Source: Asterias rubens (lineage: Eukaryota; Echinodermata; Asteroidea; Forcipulatida; Asteriidae). Taken from it: a stretch of DNA of 64,000 bases. Position numbers and translations under genes: made by a program. Positions within the stretch are counted from its first letter, which is position 1. Every line of letters begins with the position of its first letter. The notes under the pieces are model-generated. The model made no database searches. It was not told the origin of the DNA and saw only the letters and a list, made by a program, of their open reading frames with translations. Where the stretch lies: positions 8,337,883 through 8,401,882 of the forward strand of contig NC_047081.1 in the NCBI RefSeq assembly GCF_902459465.1. Direction: 5' to 3'. Shown here one piece after another: positions 25,401 to 37,400 of this stretch.

Positions 25401-28400
25401 CGGTACAGGAGGGTACATTCGCTCCACAACCTCAAATGGAAAATGGAGGGCTACGGTCTTAGCAGCTAACTCTACCAATTGAATAACTGCATTGGAAAAC
25501 AAAAATAAAACTAAGTCACTCATTTGTTTAAATAACTTTAGATTTGTTACTGATTCTTCTTTTTAAAGGCAGTGGACACTATTGGTAATTACTCAAAATA
25601 TTTGTTTGCATAAAACCCTTCTTGGTGACGAGTAATGGGGAGAGGTTGATGGTATAAAACATTGTGAGAAACGGCTCCCTCTGAAGTGCCATAGTTTTCG
25701 AGAAAGAAGTAATTTTCCACGAATTTGATTTTGAGACCTCAGATTTAGAACTTGAGGTCTCGAAATCAACCATCTAAACGCACACAACTTCGTGTGACAT
25801 GGGTGTTTTTTCTTTCGGTACTATCTCGCAAGTTCGATGACCGATTGAGCGCAAATTTTCACAGGTGGGTTATTTTATGCATATGTTGAGATCCACCAAC
25901 TGTGAAGGCTAGTCTTTGACAATTACCAATAGTGTCCACTGCCTTTAACGTAGATTATTCTTTGGTATAATGGTGTGTGTGTGTTAGCACTGTATAGGGC
26001 CTACTCAGTCCTATGACGACTCAAGTGAAAAATCCACCCAGGTGGGATTCGAACCCACAAATCTCATCTGGGAATGTTCTGAATTTAAAACAGTGCTTTA
26101 CACACATTGGTGTGCATTGGTAAAACTGATGCACATTTTAACATCTATTACCCAAGGTATACATGTTCTTCCTCTAGCTACCAAGCAATCTCGGTGGTCT
26201 CCGTAAGACATCTGCTCTACATATAGAGAGGCAAAGGTCTGTGGTTTGAATGCTACCCGAGTAACATGCCTCTTGATTTTTTCACATGACACAGAAAAAT
26301 ACTGAGTGTATGTATACAAAACACCATCAGTGCATGGGTAAAACCAAATAATTTTCTTTAGCCCAAAATGAACACATAAGATTTAAATAAAGAAATTTTG
26401 AAAATTATAGGTTTTGTAGCAATTTTGTTATCAAAGCATCAACTTTCCAAAGATATACAGGTCGGATGTTTTTTTATACATGTAGTAGGTAACATGCGGA
26501 TGTATTTAAAATGAAACTATTTAAAAAAAATAATAGTTTAATCCATCGAAAAATAGTAAACAAATCAATCATATTGCGGTCTCACTTGCCCCCTAATCAA
26601 AAGAATCAAAGGGCGACAAAAAAACCCAAAAGTAGACAGCAAGTTAGCTTGTTATTGACCCAGTGCCACCAGCCTTGGGCTCCCAGACATGGCTGGCTGC
26701 CTGCATGGGAACAACTAAAACTCTAGCCTTGAACTCATCGTCGACAAGGTCGTTCCTGCAATAAATTCCCCACCCCAATCTCTCCCATTTCCACCACTGA
26801 AAACCACAAAACAGAAAATGTTCAGCCGAGAAAAGGCTTTTCCCTAAGACGGAACATTACTTCCAGTTGATTCAGTTTAAACATTGCCTCTTAAAGCCAT
26901 TGATGTGTGACAATACATGTTGATTGCCCCCGCCCCCCCCCCCCCCCCTTACGCCATGTAAGAATCTCTGGAAAAAAAAAATTGCCAACATTAATCTTTG
27001 TTGTCTTTTTACCGAAGCATGACCAGTGACTTTGATGACATTTTCTTTGCTTCTAATTGAAAATTGACAAACAACACTTTACGTTCACTTTAAGGATTAC
27101 TTTATATCAAATAATTTGGTGTTTTCCTATTTGGAATTATTCTTCCTGCGTGGAAATAAAGCCCTCCGGATTTTCAGCTATAAAACGCGACCATTTGTTT
27201 TAATGAAGTTTTCCAAAGTTAGTTTGATTGTAATTACACAGGATTTCAATCAGAAGTTTCAAAAACCAAAGGTTTACCGAGCGTTTATCTTCCCTTTAAC
27301 AATCATTACTTATTCATGTTGTCTTTTCTTGCCACCTCCCTGGGATAAAAATGTGTCGCCACAGATCAGGAAACTGGGCTGATATCACATTTCCAGATCC
27401 AGCACTCACAGTAAAGTCTTCTTAAACCACCATAAAACAGGATACGATGGTTCAACACTGTACACGTTTGTGATTCTTCATTTTGACGTTTTTGAAAACG
27501 CCCCAACTATTGAGGGTTTGATATTTTATAGTTATTCTGCTTCCAATGGGAGACTTTTGGGGTCACCAGTAGGTGACTTATGAGGTAAAACCATTGTTTT
27601 CGAAAAAATGTGGGCATGCTCAAACAATCGAAATTGACGTGGCAATTGTCTGTCTGAAGTTCCCAATTCTCCAATTGTACAAACAAGCTTGCAAAGCCAC
27701 ATGCTTAATAGCACAGTTAACAAATCGTGCTTAGCAGATTCTAAACACATTGTTGTGACTGGTGCTCCGCCAATTCCTCCTTGGCATGATAATTTGCAAA
27801 CAGATTCTTATCTCAATCAAACACGGATTAAGGGACCATGATTCATCAAAACACAATAGGATAACTACAACTTACACCAATGTTAACCCTTACTTACACC
27901 AATGCTAAACACTAAACACTGAACACTAAACACTAAACACTAAACACTGTATCCCTACTCAGTACTTTCACGAGATCAGTGAAAACAAATCCACAGGCAA
28001 ATCACTCGGGTGGGATTTGAACCCACAACCTTTGCATTGCCAGAGCAGACGCCTTACCACTTTACCTTTTTGGTTGTTTATTTTTTTTCTTTACAGAACT
28101 CTGGAAAGTACCCAGTATTAACAGTGCTTATAAAGCCATTGGACACTTTCGGAACAGAACAAAAAATAAAAGTTCACAGATTTACAAATTAACTTACAGG
28201 GTTTACAGAAGGTAATGGTGAAATCTCTTAAAATGTTATTCCATGAAATGCTATACTTTTTGAGAAAACATTAAAACAATTATCAATTCTCGATATCGAG
28301 AATTACGGATTTATTTTAAACACATGTCATGACACGGCGAAACGTGGGGAAACAAGGGTGGGTTTTCCCGTTATTTTCTCCCGACTCCGATGACCGATTG

Positions 28401-31400
28401 AGCCTAAATTTTCACAGGTTTGTTATTTGATATAGAAGTTGCGGTACACAAAGTGTGGCCCTTGGACAATACTGTTCACCGAAAGTGTCCATAATCTTTA
28501 AGCACTGTATACTCCGTAATATCCTGAGATTTGTAAAAATCACTCGGGTGGGATTGGAACCCACAACCTTTGCATTTGCCAGAGCAAAATGTCTTACCAC
28601 TAGACCTCTTTGCCTGTGGAACCTTTCGTCTTCACAGAACTCAGGAAAGTAAGTATAACAGTGCTTACTAATCGGTGTAAGGGTTAGAAAGCATTATGAT
28701 AGGGGGCCTATCCTTCAACCCCGATGCAAAATTAACAGACCTATCAATCCGTGCGAATGACTTGTTTAATTTTAAAGAACACCACTTTGGCCATGAGGGG
28801 TGCATTTAGGAACCGCTTAGAACACAAACTTTCAAAGAATGCTTTTCAGGGTTGTTTTTAAAATGACGCAATTGTGGAAAAGAAAAGAAAGCTGATCACA
28901 GACCAGCTACAAGCCTGTGAAATGCAACTGATACAAAAGAAGGAAAGATTGTAAAGGTCAGCAAGAAATACATGCATCCAGACATTTGAAGGCCAGTGCT
29001 GTGAGGGTAATACACTTTCTGAAGACTAATTCCAAGGATATTTGTTCTTCTGCACCCAAGAAGCCAAGTAAGCAGTTTGAATGACCCCCACCCCTGCCCC
29101 AAGAACAAATTTTACAAGGTTGCTACTAGAGATTAAAGAGTCCATAAGTTCAGAGCGTGTCAGCGTGACCTCGGACATTTCAAAACATTGCTGGGAGCTC
29201 TCTCCCAGATTAAACTGTCACATTATATGGATTGTTGAGATCATGGGGGGGGGGCAGTCAATCCCTTTGTTGATGCCATCACAACAGATTTCAGGGGCAT
29301 ATTGCAGGTAAAGGTTGGACCAAGCTGTGAGCTGACCCAGAAAGCTAAATGACTGACAATGGAACAAACAGCTGACAAAAGAACAACACTGATCACCCCC
29401 TTGAACCAAAACAAAAAGGCTGTTAAAAAGACGATAAAGAACCCTTCTGAAAATAAAATGATTGTTTTGTTTGTTTTTTGTATTTCTTTGTCCAAGTGCA
29501 AAGGGCAGATCAAGAAGTGTGTCTCCATTTTAACAAGTTGTCAGGGATTGTACAATTATTATGTTGCCAGCTGTGTTTGTACAATCAATATTGACCCTAA
29601 CCATTATAACATTTGTATTCTTTTATTTGTAAAGTGAAGTTTATTTATTCTATTTCATTTTTTATTTCTCTATTTACTTGGGGGGGGGGGGATCTTTTTG
29701 GTAATTGTCAAAGACCAGTATTCTCACTTGGTGTATCCCAACGTAAGCATTAAGTAACAAACCTGTGAACATTTCGGCAAGAAAATAATGAAAGAAAAAA
29801 CACCCTTGTTATGTTACACAGCTTGAAGCCTCTCTTTTGATGTTTTAGTAAAAAACTATTTCTAACGTCTTGAAACAAGACTACAAATACACCCTCCGAC
29901 ATGCAGCATTCAGCTCCAGAACAAAGGCAGTCACTCGAGAATCACTTATTCTTGAAATAAGACTAAGACTAGAGGTAGAGTCTAAGAGGGAGAGTACGTT
30001 GTCTTGGCAGTAAAGGCACTGGACACTATTGGTAATAACTCAAAATAATTGTTAGCATAAAAACTTACTTGGTAACAAGCAATGGAGAGCTGTTGATAGT
30101 ATAAAACATTGTGATAAACGGCTCCCTCTGAAGTACATGTAACGTAGTTTTCGAGAAAGAAGTAATTTTCTTTTAAAATATTAGAATTTGTGTTTGAGAC
30201 TTTGGAATTAGATTTTGAGGTCCCGAAATCAAGCATCTGAAAGCACACAACCTCGCACTACAAGGGTGTTTTTTCTTCCATTATTATCTCGCAACTTCGA
30301 CGACCAATAGAGTTAAAATTTTCACAGGTTTGTTATTTTGTGCATATGTTGAGATACACCTTGTGAGAAGACTGGTCTTTGACAATTACCAATAGGGTCC
30401 AGTGTCTTTAAGAGGGAGAGTATGTTGTCTTGGCATTAATCTCTCGGCTAGACACATGATGTCTCATAAATATTGAAGAAGTAAAATCGGACTCAACTTG
30501 CGGGGGATTCTGTCTGTATCTTGGTCAACCGATACATCACTTCCTTCCTCTCGCTAGCTCACAACTTTTTTTAGGAGCGACTGCTTGGTGCATCACACCA
30601 AAGCAAAGATCCAAAGTTAGTTGGAAAGGAAAAGAAACATGTCACGGTCATAACTTTAATTTAAAGGCACTGGGGTCGACTTCACAAAGAGTCCTAACTT
30701 AGGACTCACTAGTCTTAGGAGATATTCAAAAACGTATGGCTAGTCCTAAGTAAAGGACAAGTAACTCGTCCAAAGTCGAGACAAGACTAACTAGTTTTAA
30801 CTCTTTGTGAAATCCACCCCTGGACACCTTTCGTAATTATGTCAAAGACGAGTATTCTCACTTGGTGTATCCAAACAAGAAATTTTTTACTCAATTGGGT
30901 CATCGAAGTTTCAAGAAAATAATGAAAGAAAAAATACCCTTGTTGCTAAGGTTTGTGTACTTTCAGATGCCTAAAAAAGGCTATAGGTCTGCTGAAGTCT
31001 TTTATTTTTGTAAGTGATGAGAATATACCTTTTTTTCAAAAACTACTTTACTTTAGAGGGAGCTTTTTCTCACAATGTTTTATACTATCAACAGCTCCAC
31101 ATTGCTCGTTTCCAATTAAGGTTTTTAGGCTAATAGTTATTTTGAATAATTATCAATAGTGTCCAGTGCCGTTAATCAAATTGACATCTAAGCATCGTAC
31201 TTTTTAAGGGTGGAGTTATTTGCCAGCTGTTTGTATCGACTCATCAGTGGATCAACTTATTTTCAGCAATAATTCGGCCGAAATCAATCTGCATGAACAA
31301 TTAAAGAGCACATGCAGGCCTGATACTTCACGAAGGCGATTGGGGGCAACGAAGGCGATAGCTTCCATGCCCTCTAGTCATTGTCTTGATGCCCTTGAAA

Positions 31401-34400
31401 TGCTCTGACAGTAGAAATTTACAGTTTCCTCATCTAGGGTGCCCTTTACCAAGGAAAAAATGCCTTGGTGCCCTTAACCTTTTAAAAAAGAAGCATACAG
31501 GCCTGAGATCTCTAGCACACTGTCCACAAAATCAAATCTTGGAAGTGTTCCTTACACAAACCTGAAACTGTTAGGCCGCCAGTAATGGTATTTAAAAAAA
31601 ATTATGAAAAAAATGGATGAAAAATAGATCACTATTATTCTTATGACTTGACAGAGTCGATTCTGAGCAGTGTCAATCACCCAATTAGATGACCATGGAC
31701 ACAAATTAACCATTAACAAAGAGTATCTCATAACCGCAGAAACTATGGTTACCAGCTACATTCTTACTAAAATGATACTGTCAGTTACTGGTTCCCTGCT
31801 AGATATTCTGGTGATATACACCAACGAGGAATCTGAGAGATAAAGTAACGCCATTATGGCCTACACGATAGACCCTCTTCCTTAAATAGCACCACGCGTC
31901 CATTGTGTGTGCACATCAGGTCTTATAAACCCAAAGACGAGGGAGGCCCTTACCCCAGTTAGCATTTTTATAACGTTAAAACTCGGCCCAATTTCTATAT
32001 CACGTATTGCATAAAACCCTTCTAAAAACACAGAAAACTGGTACCCAGCCAGAATTCCACAAGGTTTACATTGCTGCAACTGGTGCCCAACTCAAATTTT
32101 GCATAGTGAAGATACAGTAGACATGTCCTAGCAGTATTTTCTGCTCTACATGTATGAATTTGGGCTATTGTTTATGGCATTTTTAAAAGTCAAATCATCA
32201 AAATTGGATCATCTTTACATTAGGTCATAAAGGGTGTTTACTGAAATAGCATTATCATGTGGGGGGGGGGGACCACACATATTTCAATGTGCACTTGCAA
32301 AACAATACCCTCTTTCTATAACTAGACTTGTCCACAACTCTATCTACTACATGTGTACATTGTACACATAGGTGATAAAGGCACAAGTGTTGAAATCTGA
32401 AAAAATCTATTCTACTTTCAACACAACAATGTACACGATAAAGATATATTTATCTGTAAAACTCTTAGGAGCGACTTGTTGAATATAAATTGTTGTGCAC
32501 TTTGCACGATGTAGGGTAGCTCAGGATCAGAGTCTGAACTACTACCCTGGGCCAGAGGTTAAACCACAAACACTCTGGGGGTACAGTGGGTCCATATTAA
32601 ACCAAAACATGTTATCAACACTATTGGTAATCATTGTCAAAGACCAGTATTCTCACTTAGTGTATCTCAACATATGCATAAAATAACAAACCTGTGAAAA
32701 TTTGGTCATCGAAGTTGCGACATAATAGTGAAAGAAAAAAACACCCTTGTCACACGAAGTGGTGTGCTTTTAGATGGTTGATTTCAAGACGTCAAATTCT
32801 AAAACTGAGGTCTTCGAAATCAAATTTGTGGAAAGTTACTTCCTTCTCTAAAACTATGTGACTTCAGAGGGAGCCGTTTCTCACAATTTTTAATCCTACA
32901 TGTACCAACCTCTCCCCGTTACTCGCCATTAAGTAATGTTTTATGCTAATAATTATTTTGAGTAATTACCAATAGTGTCCACTGCCTTTAAAATGAAAAA
33001 AAAAAAAAAAAAAAAAAATCTTTGTTTGAGACTAGTTAGACCATTCAACATAGGTTACACTATGATCAATACACACTGTACATTCACTCTCAAGAATGTT
33101 TTGTTTAATCTTTTCTCTGGAGTTGCGTTTCAAGCCATCACTTTACTCCACCCCCATTGCAGACAGAACCACACCATGACCAGCGACATGTCTATCAAAA
33201 GTGGAGCTCTGAAAATGTCCAGTCCCTTTCCCACCCCCCCCCCCCAATTTGTATACCACTTTCTTGCTTGTTTCATGGTTCTACTAATAATAACAGTAAT
33301 ATTCAGTTTTTATATAGCGCTTTTTCACACCCGAAGGGCGTCCAAACGCACTTCAAATTATTACCCCTGGTTGCTGGGCCTTAAATCATTCCTTAAACCA
33401 TCTCAGTTCACCAAATAATGCGCTACTCGGCTCAATCAATCAAAACAACCTACTCTGCCCTCACATGTACCTATTTTATCCCTAGGTGGAGAGAAGCAGG
33501 ACATAAAAAAAGTGTCAAGACCGGGATTCGAACCCACACTGCTTGGAGTTCAGTGCTCTTATCCGCTCGGCCACGACACCCTATTATAAACATTCTTCCT
33601 CTTCAGTTTCAGGAGAAACTTTGAGTCGACCCAGTGAAGCTGCACTGCATATTTGATGGATCAAAAAAAAATCATAAATAATGAATAAACTCAATAAATA
33701 TCTCATTCAGATACTTCTAAGTTCTAACTACAGTTTAGTCATTAAATTTAGTGATTCAATTTACTTTCCTTTCTGCATTTACCTGACTAACACCACTACC
33801 TACCACTTACTCATGGTCTTGAGATTACATTTAATGATTCCTCATCTTCTCACCAGGAGAAATGTCTTTTATTAGTCATGAAAGACTCTCTTCCTGAATA
33901 AGCCATTTTCCAAGAAACCTGACCACATCTCAGAATGTCTTAATTCAGTTGCATACAGATCATAATGCTGTCAGTGAGTAAACAACTTGGATTAGAATCA
34001 CACTACCCCCCCACCCCCGCCCCCCCTCTCTTTTCTTGGTAACTTCAGATTACCATTCACACATAATCCCAAGGACATTGGATGTGCTTATGACATGTTA
34101 ACAGGTAGGCCTAACCATGGAGGTAGAATGGCCTAACCCTTGCTTAATACTTGCATGTCCTTGAATCACAGGGAACCAGTAAATATTCATGAACCCATAG
34201 GGAGGAGGGGGGGGGCAGTGTTTCAAAACCAAGGGGAGGGTGTTAAAAATGGGGCGGCCAAGTTGTCATTATAATTTCAAAGACAACACACGGTTACGTG
34301 ACCAACACTGAAAATACACAATGGATAAAATTACAAATTCTTCATGATAATGTTTACAACCAAGACATCCGTACTGATCCTGATGGTCAAATCATGGAGA

Positions 34401-37400
34401 CCTTCCTCCATGGTCAGATCATAGAGTAAGGACAGTGGTCAGATCATTATAGTGTGTAAAAACAGACCCCCTCCCACCCTCCCAAATCCAGCCTACCTCT
34501 TTCACTAATCATATAGGATCATGCATCTGCTTTGTACTGATACAGTACACCATGTACATATTATGTACATACCCAAATAACGAAGACTAGTGGGATACAA
34601 GCACATTCATTTTGTACATTGTACATCATGAAGCAACAACGCCACTCATTCTTGTTTAAAACTGGAGAACATTATGTTAAGTACAGAGCATTGTTCAACA
34701 TGAAGCCATACAACATTACACAATATCAGCAGGCCTACAGGATGTAGTAACATTTCAAGTAACCTGTGGTTTTGCCTGGTAACCAACAACTAGCGCCAGG
34801 TACAATTGGACTGGTGGCAGACGACTTCTGCCCACAGAAGATTACAACAGTTGGGGTGGTGACCTCCAGTGTGGTCTTACAATCTTGAATTCCAAACAAA
34901 GACATTTTCCCTGACTCATCTGTTTTAATACAATTAATGCCCCATGCAATGTCTTCAATACCAAAGCCACATGCATTTCTCTTCTCTTTTTGTGTGTGTG
35001 TGTGGATCACTAGTCAGTGTGGTTTTTCTTCATATTGAGTGAGTCATATAGACTAGCAAAGTCCTCTGTTCGTTCTTTGAACTGGCCCCAGATCCAATTC
35101 AAAGTTACTCTATAATACAGGGTCAGTGCACCCCTATCAAATAGAGTTTCATTTATTTGCTTTTTAAATAAAAATCATAAAAACTTCAAAGAGTTTGTTT
35201 CAGGAAAAAAAGACAATAGCAAAAGCAGTCAGCAGACTAGACAAGTCTATGAACCAATCAAGCTGTCCATGGGTTTCCCACCCACACATGGACAGGTGTG
35301 GGGAACAAAGGACTCTAGATCTGGAACAGGCTTTGTGTTCACCCCTCCATTGTTCCAATATGTACCTTGACTACGAAATTAATTTACAATCCCCCCCAAA
35401 AAAATTATGAAAGCGGACAAAGGAAAAGAGCAACGTGTGGAAAATGACCATCGTTTTCAACGGAACACATGTGCACAATTGAAAAAAACCTCACACGTGT
35501 GTAAACTTGTAACTTAAACATTGAGCTGTCATTGAATGGGTTTAAATGTTACTATGGTTACATAACAATGGACATTGTACGTTAACTCACATTTATAATG
35601 CTCGACTAAAGTACCAAAATTTTACAAAGAAAAAATTCAATATTTAAACCAATAATGGAGACCGCCAATATTGGGCTACAATGAAGATAGCTCAGTTGGT
35701 TGAGCGCTGGCACGTTAATCCGAAGGTCGTTGGTTCGAAACCCACTCTAGTCAATTCTTTGTTCAACCCCAAAAATCATTTAAAATCTTACCCGGTCAGT
35801 TTCCCTTGTGGTTTATATTGATATCTGAAACAAAAAGTCGCATCCCCTTAAGATGATCCCCTGGCTGCCGCTTCCCAGGTTGTATCCTAATTTGGGTGTG
35901 ATCCCTGGCTACATGGAAGTTTTATGGCTTCTGACTGGCACCCCCGAACAAAGAAAGTGACAAAATAGGGAGAACGCCAATGCAGGGCTAGATAGCTCAG
36001 TTGGTAGAGCGTCGGCATGTTAATCCGGAGGTCGTTGGTTCGAATCCCACTCTAGTCAGTTCTTTGTTCAACCCCCAAAATAAAAATAAAAATTCTTCAT
36101 TTTTTGTTTACAGTGTATACGTGTACAGATAGCAACCTGTACAATGTTATCAATTATAATGAAGTCACTTGATCAGCCATGGGTATAAACTGTCTTTAGG
36201 GAAAGCAATAGGCCTAAATGATTAAAAAGTTCCTTCAGTTTCATAAAATTTGTGCCAAAAAGTGTTGCCTAAATTGGTTACAAATTTACATTTGGCGCGT
36301 CGAATATGTGTGCACTGTCCTTTCTTTTAATGGCAGGACTGTGTGGCAACACGTTCCTTTGTTCCAGAGTGACATTAAAATGCCTTATCTTCAACTATCT
36401 CCCGTTACAACTGCCAACAATTATCAGTACTGGACAATGGACTCCACAACTTCATGAAACAAAAAAACTCTTGTTCCCTGTAAATTAAAACAAAAACATT
36501 CAACAGCCTCCTAATTTTGCTGTCAAATCAAACAATTTCTTGTAGTCCCTGGTAGGCCTACTAGTACTACTTCATGCTTTAGGGCACAGTCAAAACAACA
36601 TTTCCAAACAGCCCTCCCAATCAACAACAACAACCCGGCAAAAGGTTATGTCAGGATTGTCAACATATCCTCGGTGGTGGATGCTTCGTTTTTTGAAAGG
36701 GCAAGGGCACCAAAGCATTTTCTCCTTTGTAAAGGGCACCCCTCTGAGTAAATTGTAAATTTCTACTGCAGAGCATTTCACGGGCACCAAGGCAACAACC
36801 AGGGGGCATGAAGGCAATCGCCTTCGGTGCCTTCATGATGTATCAGGCCTGAATATTATTATTATTATTACTGGTTTATTGTAAAAACATCTGCTTGTCG
36901 CAGTCCAGAGACTGAATTAAAATACAGATTTACATTATTACATGAATATTTAAACATTTTAAAAAGCAGAGAGAAAATTTATACACAAGAAAAATTGAAA
37001 AATTAAGAGCAAAGTCAAAAGAGCCGTCATGAGAACTAAAATTAGATAAAACAAAAACAATAAATATTTAACAAGCACACTTAACTAACAAACCCAACAG
37101 CAGCCCGACAAACATACCCCCCCCCCCCCGCCAACAGACACCACAACAAACATCCCAACAAACAAACAAACAAACAAACAAACAACCAATCAAACACCCC
37201 AACAAACAAACAAACAAACAAACAAACGAACGAACGAACGAACGAACGAACGAACGAACGAACGAACGAACGAACATAGATGGATGTTACATGTAGATGT
37301 TCGCTCTATCAGTTGAATGACCTACAAGAGTGACCAACATGAAGTCCTTCAGTTGATGACCACTTATCAAATTAAAACCAGTCCCTTGCAAGCTAAGCAT

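Noticed and set aside
33513..33583. tRNA gene on the minus strand
   Set aside because: Boxes A and B are present but acceptor and anticodon stems do not pair cleanly; surrounded by retroelement sequence.
37068..37277. Minus-strand frame with repeated FVRSFVRS
   Set aside because: Translation of a 4-bp microsatellite.
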